Source: CAZSHG01 sp964606695 [NCBI: uncultured bacterium]
GTDB taxonomy: Bacteria; UBP14; UBA6098
Assembly: GCA_964606695.1 (NCBI GenBank)
Contig: CAZSHG010000012.1
Coordinates: 29,015 to 93,014 of the forward strand
Reading direction: 5' to 3'
DNA: 64,000 bases
Positions within the stretch are counted from its first letter, which is position 1. Each line of letters starts with the position of its first letter. Below are positions 47,701 through 56,001 of this stretch, piece after piece. The position numbers and the translations under genes were made by a program. The notes beneath the pieces were generated by a model. The model was not told the DNA's origin. It ran no database searches and worked only from the letters and a program-made list of their open reading frames with translations.

Positions 47701-49877
47701 GTCGTTATTGGGGAATAGACGCTTCTACTGCGGACAGTTTCTGGATTTATGACGACGGCGATACCGTTCGTTTCGATGCCGATAATCCAATAAAAATAGG
47801 CGACGCATCTCTCATCGTGGAAACCGACGGAGATGTTGTCGTAACGCAGGACTTATACGCTAAGGATGTCCTCAGAGTCGATGGCAACGTTTACTTCAGC
47901 AGTCTTCCCGACGATGCCGTCGCCGATTCAATCCTCACAATCGACGGTGGTCAGGTGAAGAAAATCGATGCTACTTCGATTGGTTCGGACGACCAGACGA
48001 TTTCACTAATCGGGAACATCCTTACAATAGAGGATGGCGGATCGGTCGATTTATCCGGTTACCTGGATAATACAGATGCTCAAGACCTTTCATACACCGT
48101 ATCGACGCGCTTATTGGGTATTTCCGGTGGTAGCGACGTTACATTACCTTTATTCAATTCAACCGACGATGGCCTCACACCCGCCAGTGGCGGTGGCACA
48201 ACGAATTACCTTCGTGCGGACGGTAGCTGGGCGGCTCCTCCCGGTGACGGCACGCTTACTCAAGAACAGGTTCAGGATTACGCCTGGGATGTTACGGGTG
48301 GAACTCAAACTTTGATTACAGTTACATATCAGGATGGCACGAACGATGTAGATTTCGTGGTGAACGACGATCTTTCACTTTACGATAACACGACTTCCGG
48401 CTTTATCACGGATGGAAACACAAACTGGGACAATATTTACGGCTTTATTACCAGTGCTGATGACGCCGACCATGTTATCGGCAACGAAGATGTTACTGGA
48501 CTTAGCTTCAATACGAGCACTGGCGTTCTTACTCTAACTCAGGATGTCGGTGGAGATATTACCGAAGACCTTGATGGAAGATATGTTACATCAAATAATG
48601 ATAACGACGACATCTGGATAGAGCGTTTGGGATCTACCGTCGATGCGAGCGCCTATGGAATAAACTTCAATTCGTCGGCCTTTGGTGTCAGTATCGATGG
48701 AGACGGTGTCGCAGTTACTGTCGATGTGGATGACGCAGACTGTGTAATCGGAAACGAGGACGTAACCGGCCTTAGCTTTAATACGAGCACCGGCGTTCTC
48801 ACTCTAACCCAGGATGTAGGTGGCGATATTACAGAAGACCTCGATGGACGCTATATGCTTAGCGGTAGCGGGATTTCGGGTAGCGGAACGGACAACTACC
48901 TCGCGAGATGGAACGGAACAAGCGCGCTTCAGAGTTCCGCTGTATATGTCACCGACGGAGGCAATGTCGGTATCGGAACGTCGAGTCCGTCCTATCCGCT
49001 CCATGTTATCGGCACCGAAGCTTCGATTGGCGGCTCGAATACGATAGCGGCTTCCTCGGGCGGTTATTATGTAGCCATTGGATCTGGAAATAACATATCG
49101 AGCGGCGGAAGCGATGCCTGGAACTCGAAGTTTGGAATAGGTTACAATGCCGACGTGTTGAGCACCAGCAGTTTCGCTATGGCACTCGGTTATGGGGTTT
49201 CTACAAATCAAGGTTATAGCATTGTCCTCGGAATTAATTCGGATATTGATTACTCAAGTGGTAGCGGCTCTCATGTGATAGGCAATCAGAGCCATTCGAC
49301 TGCAAGCAATGGCTACACATTCGGAAGTGATAATACGGTTAGCGCATCCGGTGCTATGGCTATTGGAAGACAGGTAACGAATAACCTTTCAAATTCCGTC
49401 GAAATCGGCGCGTCGTCTTCCGGAACGGGTATAGTTGTAAATAGCTCGAACGATGTGGGTATCGGCACATCGAGCCCATCATACAAGCTACACGTTGTTG
49501 GAAGATTTAAATCCGACGGCATCAGCGAAACCTCGGATGCCCGTTTTAAGAAAAATGTTCAACCAATCGATGATGCTCTTGGCAAAGTCCTGACTATGCA
49601 AGGAATTACGTATGAGTGGAATAAAGAGGGCATGGAAAGAGGGACACAGATTGGATTGATAGCGCAAGAAGTGGAAAAAGTGCTACCTGAGGTGGTTGAC
49701 ACGGATCAGGAAGGCTATAAATCGCTACAGTATTCTGTGATGGTTGCCTTATTGATAGAGGCGATAAAAGACCAACAACAGACGATAGAAGACCAGCAGA
49801 TAAAACAGCAGAATATGATGGAGAAAATTGAACATCTGGAAAAAGAACTTAACGAGATTAAGATGAGACTGGAATAA
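44706..49877 (+). CDS. Giant secreted protein with YadA-like head repeats and S74 self-cleaving chaperone domain
   Basis: This 1723-residue protein has a signal peptide (RSLFFVLVVVSACFA). Residues 20-120 match the N-terminal module INYQGKLTSPDG...IVFRIYD. Ten hexapeptides of the YIDSIS type fill 129-188. A long middle contains beta modules, two copies of a PDDAVADSILTIDGGQVKKI unit and two of VIGNEDVTGLSFNTSTG. Residues 815-955 are YadA-head-like (TVGGGISNSATG, IVGGGQSNTASG). The end (1610-1723) is a peptidase S74 chaperone with the SDARFKKN cleavage site, IGLIAQEVEKVLPEV and a coiled coil. S74 domains trimerise and then cleave themselves off, so a trimeric surface fibre is likely. AAAGGGG precedes the ATG. 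Confidence 0.85.
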   Translation: MRSLFFVLVVVSACFAAIPTEINYQGKLTSPDGVAIDTPVDIVFRIYDSETGGTLLWNESHSAVPVNHGLFDVVLGRMTSLDMPFDGQYWIQLEIGGEILTPRQPFSTVPYAFRAIWADSVEGVSYITFIDSVDYIDSISLIDSVIFIDSIAYIEFISYIDSISYIDSISFVDFIDYIDSIGYIDSIGWVGHTVWADSAHWAGYIHWDSIDGIPDSVFGDPGQWTDDDPNNRLYNNNATTVFDRIFVEDDGDIQVNDGEVRVMVEESSAPTYTVTTLFSGGNGQYGNMFDIITSSEEVHVSGFDCNIDRPVGDSVTIAIYYRSNTCVGHETSSSGWVFEGEYDAASAGVGNPTHIDIGGINIPVSSTYGIYVIVTTAVFSPIEYTNGAPYTYTDGTLSVRTHCGNPATLFDSFVADRRWNGTVYYSTDAPTYTQLTLVDGFVEFPELPDSPTDPASDFGRLYVRDDNKIYFKDDGGTEYDLTSGAGGDGDWTRSGNHVYAYNTTDSVGIGTTSPTDELHVMGNTRLAPSALPLWGTNPYMLVRTDASHSYCLQLNLLDGNTASPRITMGSGAGTATFETIGNISLNTDVSGSSYKVRTLDASATSLLDRITVDGRTDVADIAMLNSNVGIGTSTPAEKLEITGNQMFSDGATREIYVEGTAGDGSDLFIYAGRSSGGGIGGDLILQGGTSGGTDGNVLIADRGLVGIGTITPGYKLDVDGDARIANEFYLNTVPDDAVADSILTIDGGQVKKIDAASLSGADGDWTERSSPADYIEAKAGGITSNGATLYGVNANTHINFGYGTSVTGVSGENYGYATIGGGSNNTAGESYTTVGGGISNSATGNCAIVGGGQSNTASGNSSAIAGGADNTTGFTAAIGGGFMNTASGSYSAIPGGHSNYVSGQYSSISGGYADTLTNDYSFIAGGELNNINSKHASILGGENNNVSGELSLAFGLNVDVANPYNAVFYESANPGKLGVNNENPSAEIDVNGGIMMRGGRYWGIDASTADSFWIYDDGDTVRFDADNPIKIGDASLIVETDGDVVVTQDLYAKDVLRVDGNVYFSSLPDDAVADSILTIDGGQVKKIDATSIGSDDQTISLIGNILTIEDGGSVDLSGYLDNTDAQDLSYTVSTRLLGISGGSDVTLPLFNSTDDGLTPASGGGTTNYLRADGSWAAPPGDGTLTQEQVQDYAWDVTGGTQTLITVTYQDGTNDVDFVVNDDLSLYDNTTSGFITDGNTNWDNIYGFITSADDADHVIGNEDVTGLSFNTSTGVLTLTQDVGGDITEDLDGRYVTSNNDNDDIWIERLGSTVDASAYGINFNSSAFGVSIDGDGVAVTVDVDDADCVIGNEDVTGLSFNTSTGVLTLTQDVGGDITEDLDGRYMLSGSGISGSGTDNYLARWNGTSALQSSAVYVTDGGNVGIGTSSPSYPLHVIGTEASIGGSNTIAASSGGYYVAIGSGNNISSGGSDAWNSKFGIGYNADVLSTSSFAMALGYGVSTNQGYSIVLGINSDIDYSSGSGSHVIGNQSHSTASNGYTFGSDNTVSASGAMAIGRQVTNNLSNSVEIGASSSGTGIVVNSSNDVGIGTSSPSYKLHVVGRFKSDGISETSDARFKKNVQPIDDALGKVLTMQGITYEWNKEGMERGTQIGLIAQEVEKVLPEVVDTDQEGYKSLQYSVMVALLIEAIKDQQQTIEDQQIKQQNMMEKIEHLEKELNEIKMRLE
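45090..45269 (+). repeat. Ten tandem hexapeptide repeats (18-bp units)
   Basis: Within the giant protein, residues 129-188 are ten six-residue units, among them FIDSVD, YIDSIS, FIDSIA, YIEFIS, FVDFID and YIDSIG. Alternating Ile/Phe/Tyr and Asp/Ser would suit a beta-solenoid or a calcium-binding stack. Confidence 0.9.
46905..46969 (+). repeat. 65-bp exact direct repeat, copy 1
   Basis: Identical to 47907-47971. It encodes PDDAVADSILTIDGGQVKKI plus two flanking residues in the same frame, so the copies are duplicated coding modules. Confidence 0.85.
47907..47971 (+). repeat. 65-bp exact direct repeat, copy 2
   Basis: Second copy of the module at 46905-46969, in frame. Identity at DNA level suggests a recent duplication or gene conversion. 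Confidence 0.85.
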
Positions 49878-49947
49878 AGCCTACATAAGATGATACAGAA
49901 CATGATAACTAAATTGTGTGAAAAGTGCATGGTAAAAGGATATTAAG

Positions 49948-52581
49948 ATGAATATCTTCTCTCGTAAGTATTGTTCATGGTTATTGCCACTGTTTTTCAT
50001 TTTTGTTGCATATGCAACAAATTATGATGCAAGTGCAAATGAATCTGGATGCAGGGGATTTGAAAAAAACCTGGGCCAGATATATGACGAAAACGGACAA
50101 CAAAGACCGGATGTTCAATTTGTGGCGAGTTTCCCGGAAATTAACTTATTCTTTACAAAGAACGGAGTAGTATTCTATTACAGGCAAATAGAGGCTTCGA
50201 AATTTGATGAAATTATGTCGGGGAAAACGGAGAATCCTTATTCCGATGAAGAGTGGGAAAGCATCCTTAAAAATATGGATAATGGGACTTATAAGGGAGA
50301 TTTAATAGATCAAAAGACTCGACTATACCGCGTCGATCTTTGTTTTCCGGGGGCGGATTTAAGCGAAACCGAGGGGGAGATAGAAAATCAGGAAAAACGT
50401 CATTATTATCATCCAAATTATCCCGAAGGCGTCAGGGATGTAATGCTATATGAGCGAATAAGATATAAAAACGTATATCCCGGAATCGACCTGGTCTTTC
50501 GTATTCACGATGGAAAACTGAAATACGATTTTGAGGTCTCTCCCGGCGCGAATCCCGATAAAATTAGAATTACATATATCGGATCCGATTCGATAGAAAT
50601 TAGTAAAAAAGGTGATATCATTGTTCACGCTTTACCGGGGATTATAACAGAGCAAAGTCCCATCTGTTTTCAGGAGGAAGATGAAATACAGTCGGAGTAT
50701 ATTCTTTCAAATGATACGATACAATTTCGTTTAGGTGATTATGACAACACGAAACCCCTTATCATCGATCCTTCATTGACCTGGTCCACTTACTTCCATG
50801 ATGCATCCACTAACGCCGCGTTCACTTATACCCGTCCGTGTTGGGATTCAAACGGAAACATGTTCATGGTGTTCGACACCTATAACAGAACGACTTTCCC
50901 CACAATAGATCCCGGAGGCGGAGCATATTACCAAAGCGCGGGGGGATCGACCGGATTGCAATTAATTATAATGAAGTTCAATACTTCACGGCAAATAGTC
51001 TGGGCAACATATTATGCCAGCAGTCAAACGGCTAACACCAATTTCACCAATCAAGGACTTGTAATAGACCAAAGTAATAGTATTTATGTCGTTGGTCGTG
51101 TTCATTATCCCTATGCTTCCCCAGCTCCTTCCTTCCCGCTTTATGATCCGGGGGGTGGCGCATACTATGAGACCGCTCAGGGAAACAACCGGAATTTTAT
51201 TTTAAAATTCTCCTCGGCCGGAGTTCGCCAATGGGCAACGATGTTCTGCACTTCCGGCGCTTCGAGTTCGGGATTAGACCTGGAGGGTCTGGCTATCGAT
51301 AATAGCAACAAACTGGTGATTATCGGACAAGCTTATACTCCTCCGTCATGGACTTCTATGCCCGTCGCCGATCCGGGGGGTTCTCATTATTACATATCCG
51401 CGCCGGTAGAAAGCCGTGTTCCCACATTGCACCGTTTTTCAACCTCTCTGGGTCTGGAATGGAGCACATACATCAGCCAGGGCACTTCGGGGAGCTATTG
51501 TGGAAACGTGAACTCGACTATCGACATCGATGCCAGCAACAACATTTTTGCCGCCAGCGATGCCAATGGTAATTATACTACCGTGAATCCCGGCGGAGGT
51601 GCTTATATCGACGGGACGGGTGCCAGCGGCAGAAAGATCTCTATCTATAAATTCCTTAGTTCCGGTGCTTTGAACTGGTGCACTCTTTACGGCGGTTCGG
51701 CTTCGGCGAACAGCGTTTTATGGCAGGATATAAGGGATTTAAAAGTAGCATCGAACGGTGATGTCTTTTTTGTGGGAAGGGTAAATACGACCGATTTCCC
51801 CACATATAATCCCGGCGGGGGCGCTTATTACAAATCAACACTGTCAACCGGTAGCACGTCCGTTTGTGACGGTGTAATAATACAGTTTACAAATGGCGGC
51901 GTCAGAAAATGGGCTACATATTGCGGTGGCGATGGAACCAGTGACGGCACCGATTTCATGGGTTTAGGATTGAACAGCGATGACGATATATATGTGGCGG
52001 GAATCAGCAGAAGCTCGCTCTATCCGACAATGAGCAAAACGGGAAGTTATAATCAATCGACTATCACCGGATCTTACGCAATAGTGCTTTCGCAGTTCAA
52101 CGTAAGCGGCGTGATGCAATGGTCTTCATATTTTGGCGACGTAACCTGGATGGCTTCCGGGGGATTCGCTACCAAAGAAGGGCTATGCGGTTCCTGCACG
52201 CCGATGTTAATGGGGACGGCTAATAATTCGTATAGTTTTACAACCGTGGACCCCGGCGGCGGCGCATATTACAACGCCTCTACAGAAAGCGGCACTTCGA
52301 CGGACTTTTTCTCGGAATTTACCGATGGAGCATCGGGTTACGGCGGAACGCCCGGGTTATGGACCTGGCTGGGTTACAGCAACGATTGGTTCGATCCCTG
52401 CAACTGGGACAAAATGAGTGTTCCGACTTTGTCCGACGATGTTATGATTCCGAGCGTAACCGGTTCTTACCCGCTGATAGACGGATTGGCGAAGTGTAAG
52501 AGCATCGAAATCGCTACTACTTCCGGCGCTGAGATTACTGTCGATGTTACGTCCGGCGGGAATCTTGAGGTTGCCGATTAG
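49948..52581 (+). CDS. Exported SBBP/DUF7948-like repeat protein, lacking a sorting domain
   Basis: An 877-residue protein. Its N-terminus has a signal-like helix. Residues 35-270 match the DUF7948-type module (FEKNLGQIYDENGQQRPDVQF ... YKNVYPGIDLVFR ... PLIIDPSLTWSTYF). Residues 275-800 hold beta-propeller-like repeats with six DPGGGAYY-type motifs and WATYY/WSTY strands. The end enters a further module (NDWFDPCNWD ... EITVDVTSGGNLEVAD) and stops abruptly. Relatives usually go on to a C-terminal sorting domain. The gene may be truncated or frameshifted at 52579-52581; downstream frames carry no such domain. Confidence 0.75.
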   Translation: MNIFSRKYCSWLLPLFFIFVAYATNYDASANESGCRGFEKNLGQIYDENGQQRPDVQFVASFPEINLFFTKNGVVFYYRQIEASKFDEIMSGKTENPYSDEEWESILKNMDNGTYKGDLIDQKTRLYRVDLCFPGADLSETEGEIENQEKRHYYHPNYPEGVRDVMLYERIRYKNVYPGIDLVFRIHDGKLKYDFEVSPGANPDKIRITYIGSDSIEISKKGDIIVHALPGIITEQSPICFQEEDEIQSEYILSNDTIQFRLGDYDNTKPLIIDPSLTWSTYFHDASTNAAFTYTRPCWDSNGNMFMVFDTYNRTTFPTIDPGGGAYYQSAGGSTGLQLIIMKFNTSRQIVWATYYASSQTANTNFTNQGLVIDQSNSIYVVGRVHYPYASPAPSFPLYDPGGGAYYETAQGNNRNFILKFSSAGVRQWATMFCTSGASSSGLDLEGLAIDNSNKLVIIGQAYTPPSWTSMPVADPGGSHYYISAPVESRVPTLHRFSTSLGLEWSTYISQGTSGSYCGNVNSTIDIDASNNIFAASDANGNYTTVNPGGGAYIDGTGASGRKISIYKFLSSGALNWCTLYGGSASANSVLWQDIRDLKVASNGDVFFVGRVNTTDFPTYNPGGGAYYKSTLSTGSTSVCDGVIIQFTNGGVRKWATYCGGDGTSDGTDFMGLGLNSDDDIYVAGISRSSLYPTMSKTGSYNQSTITGSYAIVLSQFNVSGVMQWSSYFGDVTWMASGGFATKEGLCGSCTPMLMGTANNSYSFTTVDPGGGAYYNASTESGTSTDFFSEFTDGASGYGGTPGLWTWLGYSNDWFDPCNWDKMSVPTLSDDVMIPSVTGSYPLIDGLAKCKSIEIATTSGAEITVDVTSGGNLEVAD

Positions 52582-52750
52582 TTTTATACGGTGGGATCTC
52601 CTCGTTTGCGATAATTGGCGATACATATAACAACGCCCCACTCGATTCGGAAAAACCGCCGTATATTTCCTAATCCCGGCCTTCCAGAAAACATCCACTA
52701 ACTTTCAAATCCTGCAAATACAAGGCAAACCGTGGTCTTTATGATATCGG

Positions 52751-53464
52751 TTATTGCAATAATTCTATTTCCCGGTATTTCTGGCGTAAGGAGACGTTGA
52801 ACTTGATGAAGAGCAGGTAGCGCCCCTTGATGTCCATCTCGAACAAATCCATGACCCTGTAGCCGTCGATATAGTCGAATCCCAGCGTGGCGACGAAGAA
52901 CTTCACCGCGCGAGGGTTGTCGGCGTAACTTATGCGTAAGCGGCGTATCCGCGCGGTCTCAGGCTCGAACCATCCCGCGCCGTCGAAATGTTCTTCGTCG
53001 CGCTCCCTGGCCTCGAAATTCACCACACGCATACTCTCGCCGCCGATTGTCGTCATCCCCCCGTCGGAATACTCGTAATCGCCAGCGGATCCGCGGTTGA
53101 AGGGCATATTATCGTCGCCGAAGGACATCTCCTCAGAATGTTCCTCCTCGTCCTCGTCATCGTCCTTGTCCCCGTCTATTTCCTCCCCTTCCACCTTTTC
53201 GGAAAGCACCTCCTGCACCACGCTGTCGCCCTGAAATGTGTATCGGAGTGTGCGAGTCGAACGGGTTTTGAAATCCGTAAAAGATTCGTCTTCATAAATG
53301 GTGAAAACCTCGTCAACGATTGCTGTCCAGTTTTCGGCGTCGGGCAGTGAGTCGGCCTCGTAGATTCGGTCGAGGAATTTGTTCAGCGGCTCGGTCGGCT
53401 GGGCGTTCAAAGCCATCACAGCAATCAGACTCGTCAGGATTATCATTGTTTTATAATATTTCAT
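52751..53464 (-). CDS. Exported protein, LolA-like fold possible
   Basis: A 237-residue protein with a signal peptide (KYYKTMIILTSLIAVMALNA). A striking acidic run of Asp/Glu at about residues 93-112 sits in the middle. The C-terminal half (FEPETARIRRLRISYADNPRAV ... GYRVMDLFEMDIKGRYLLF) resembles outer-membrane lipoprotein-sorting-like proteins, which bind lipid in a half-barrel; this is a weak match. It ends in a polar tail and is convergent with the SBBP gene. Confidence 0.6.
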   Translation of the reverse strand: MKYYKTMIILTSLIAVMALNAQPTEPLNKFLDRIYEADSLPDAENWTAIVDEVFTIYEDESFTDFKTRSTRTLRYTFQGDSVVQEVLSEKVEGEEIDGDKDDDEDEEEHSEEMSFGDDNMPFNRGSAGDYEYSDGGMTTIGGESMRVVNFEARERDEEHFDGAGWFEPETARIRRLRISYADNPRAVKFFVATLGFDYIDGYRVMDLFEMDIKGRYLLFIKFNVSLRQKYREIELLQ

Positions 53465-53540
53465 TTCTCTCCGTTTCTTAGTTCAAACTAAGCATTTTCA
53501 CTGCCAGAATGACTATTTTATTTCAAAATCCGCTTTCCCT

Positions 53541-53579
53541 GTCATTTCGAGCTTACCGAGAAATCTCCCGCTTGCAATC
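53541..53579. repeat. Partial family A element (left half)
   Basis: GTCATTTCGAGC and GAGAAATCTCC match the left arm of the element at 62440. The matching AATGAC terminus is absent within 200 bases. Confidence 0.55.
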
Positions 53580-53653
53580 ATTCCCTGTCTCCTTAATTTT
53601 TATTCCGCGACGTTCAGCACTGTGGGGCGGTATCGGCATCGCACAACGCATCC

Positions 53654-53726
53654 GGCTGGCACGCCTCACGCTACGTGCGAGTTGTTAGTCCTCACATTAA
53701 TGTCGCAAGCGTGAGTCGCGCCAGCC
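53654..53726. repeat. 73-bp palindromic element, copy 2
   Basis: Begins GGCTGGCACGCCTCACGCT and ends AGCGTGAGTCGCGCCAGCC, inverted with few mismatches. Shares its right end and size with 20346-20417. Confidence 0.75.
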
Positions 53727-53833
53727 TTAATATCTAAAGCGATTTATCGGTTACCCTAAACCCGACCGAGACGGACTATAGAGGATATTTTTTCGCGTGA
53801 AATCCACCTCGAAATGATAGTATTTTTGATAAA

Positions 53834-55975
53834 TCATTTCAAATATACCAATTTCCCCACCCGTTCGCAACCTCCGGCGGCCGCGCGGACGAGGTAGATG
53901 CCGGAACCGAGGGTTTCGTCGGGCCGCCAGATGACCACGCCCCCTGAGCCTGCGGTGCCCTGAGCTTGTCGAAGGGTCGAAGGGGGATTCTCGTTGCCTC
54001 CGCCGGGCACTTCGACAAGCTCAGTGACCGGCTTCAATCGTCGCCCATTCACATCGTAAATCTCGATGCGTAGGGGCGTATCGCATACGCCCGTGCCGTC
54101 GAGGGTGATGGTTACCGCGGAATTGAACGGGTTCGGGTAGGCGGAAATAACCATTTCGCGTGGGAGTTGCTCGTATTCCGCGATTCCAGTCGCAATGCCG
54201 TCGAGGGCTATCAGATGCAATGCCGGTGAATGCATATCCTGCGCGACTATCAACGTCTCCCCATCCGCGACGCCCGAATCAAATGGCTCGCAATGAAGAG
54301 ACTCATCGAGCGAATAGATCCACCAGCTATAATTGCCGACCGCGGGAATGTCGGTTATCGTCAACTCGTAACCGTGTCGGTTCGAACTCCAATCGGACAA
54401 AAGAACGGCCATTGAGTTGCCATCGATGGCCTTGCCTGCGAGTATCGCACAACATGTCGATTCGGAATTGGCAACATCGAGCATAACCGGGCGATCGTAG
54501 AGTTCCTTCATGAAACGATAAGCATAACCCGAATAGGTCAACTCGCCGAATTCGCCCCATAAGCCAAAAACACCGCTATCGATGCGGTAGCGCATTATCT
54601 GCGAGATGTCCTCGCGTTGCATTAGCATAAGGACACCCGCTGATACTGCCGCATTGTATGGCGAATTACAAATTTCCGGTTCGAGTCTAATCGCGGCGGC
54701 AAGGTTCCATTCGTTGAGAATTAACTCCGTCTCCGTGAAACCGTGGGCGTCGAGCCGGTTGCGTAGTCGTTGATTTAATAGGATGAAATTATACGCACTA
54801 CCGTCGGTATATGTGTGCCATGAAAAGAAGTCCAGCGGCGCGTCCGCGGAATCCAGCGCGCTGAGCATCCCATTTACGAATGAATTGTTTGTCGGCGATG
54901 CCATTGCCGGTCCGCCGATTAGCAAGGTCGGATCGTAAGCTTTCAATGTCTCCGCGACAGCTATATACATCTCGTAATATTCCTCATAAGGCGCGTCCCA
55001 GAACCAGTCGATATCAGGTTCGTTCCAGATTTCCCAGTATTGAATATCGTAATGAAAGCCATTCGCCCAACCATCGTTGTAGTGCCGGACGATATTCTTG
55101 CAGACCTTCGCCCAAACAGCGTTATCCGGCGGCGGGACGTTGAAAACCGGGTCGGCCTCCCAGCTCTCCCCGAGACGAAAAAAGACCTCCGCACCGGCGT
55201 CGATGATGGCCGTGATAAAAGTATCCGTCGAAGCAAAATTATAGTTCGACGAGTCGTCCGGGTCGGCGAGCCAGTCCGGGAAAATGACATGCCTGTCGCC
55301 GGGGCCATACCAATCATGTGTGCGGACGATGGGAATCTGCAGGTTCGCAAATCCCGTCGTGAAATTGAAGGGTGAATCGGGATTAATCGGGCCGCGATTG
55401 ACACCGGACAGGTTGCGAATCGTGCCGATTTCATCGGTGAAACTAACACCAATTTCACGACGCGCGGTATCGGCGATTCCGAGGTAGCAATTATCGACCC
55501 ATGCCTCACATTGCCCGCCCGAACCGAACACGAAAACGATATGCGCCGTGCTCTCCGGCGCAACGCCATAACCCTCGATATACCTCCAATCGGAAGAACC
55601 GAACAGCGGGAACTCGTCGGCGAGGGAGATGGTTTCGTAGAACTCATCGATGAAGACCGCTGTCAGCGTGGGAAGAATCGCGGCGTTATACTTGATATCC
55701 GCCGCGAAACGATATTTCTCGCCGGGAATCGCCGTATCGATAACAGCGAGGAATCCGAGGAAAGTGCCGGGGTCGCCGGGGAGCGCGATATGAAGTCCGC
55801 CGCTGGAGCCGACGCCGCAACCCGCACACCATTCCTGAACATAACCCGACGGCACGGAATCGGGGTGCGTAATAGGCATCCATCCATCGAAACCGGTATC
55901 GAAATCCGGGTTGCTGAGCAGGTTGGTCTGCGCGAAAGCCGCAGTAATGAAAAGAAAAAAAACGAGATACCTCAT
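53834..55975 (-). CDS. Secreted glycoside hydrolase, GH39-like, with carbohydrate-binding and T9SS sorting domains
   Basis: The ATG at 55975 follows AAGGAG and gives 713 residues; an in-frame ATG at 56038 has no such site. A signal peptide (1-16) precedes a CBM4/9-like beta module (17-165, NLLSNPDFDTGFDGW). The (beta/alpha)8 domain (175-560) has the acid/base Glu319 in WEIWNEPD and the nucleophile Glu422 in ELILNEWN, the clan GH-A pattern, closest to GH39 xylosidases. The sorting domain starts at YPNPFNSAV and contains a palindromic insert. It probably cleaves extracellular polysaccharide; the sugar is unknown. Confidence 0.82.
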   Translation of the reverse strand: MRYLVFFLFITAAFAQTNLLSNPDFDTGFDGWMPITHPDSVPSGYVQEWCAGCGVGSSGGLHIALPGDPGTFLGFLAVIDTAIPGEKYRFAADIKYNAAILPTLTAVFIDEFYETISLADEFPLFGSSDWRYIEGYGVAPESTAHIVFVFGSGGQCEAWVDNCYLGIADTARREIGVSFTDEIGTIRNLSGVNRGPINPDSPFNFTTGFANLQIPIVRTHDWYGPGDRHVIFPDWLADPDDSSNYNFASTDTFITAIIDAGAEVFFRLGESWEADPVFNVPPPDNAVWAKVCKNIVRHYNDGWANGFHYDIQYWEIWNEPDIDWFWDAPYEEYYEMYIAVAETLKAYDPTLLIGGPAMASPTNNSFVNGMLSALDSADAPLDFFSWHTYTDGSAYNFILLNQRLRNRLDAHGFTETELILNEWNLAAAIRLEPEICNSPYNAAVSAGVLMLMQREDISQIMRYRIDSGVFGLWGEFGELTYSGYAYRFMKELYDRPVMLDVANSESTCCAILAGKAIDGNSMAVLLSDWSSNRHGYELTITDIPAVGNYSWWIYSLDESLHCEPFDSGVADGETLIVAQDMHSPALHLIALDGIATGIAEYEQLPREMVISAYPNPFNSAVTITLDGTGVCDTPLRIEIYDVNGRRLKPVTELVEVPGGGNENPPSTLRQAQGTAGSGGVVIWRPDETLGSGIYLVRAAAGGCERVGKLVYLK
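53960..54024 (-). repeat. Family B palindromic element inside the GH39-like gene
   Basis: CTGAGCTTGTCGAAG (53960-53974) and CTTCGACAAGCTCAG (54010-54024) are perfect 15-bp inverted arms. On the coding strand they give ELVEVP and STLRQAQG. The element lies in frame between DVNGRRLK and VIWRPDE. The same peptides recur in predicted proteins of many bacteria, from memory. Confidence 0.9.
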
Positions 55976-56001
55976 GAGTTTCTCCTTGTTATTCAATCGA
56001 T

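Larger units (their letters stand above)
53465..53833. other. Intergenic region with repeat fragments
   Basis: 369 bases between two minus-strand genes. It holds a partial family A element beginning GTCATTTCGAG at 53541 and a 73-bp palindromic element at 53654-53726. I see no gene or clear promoter. Confidence 0.75.
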
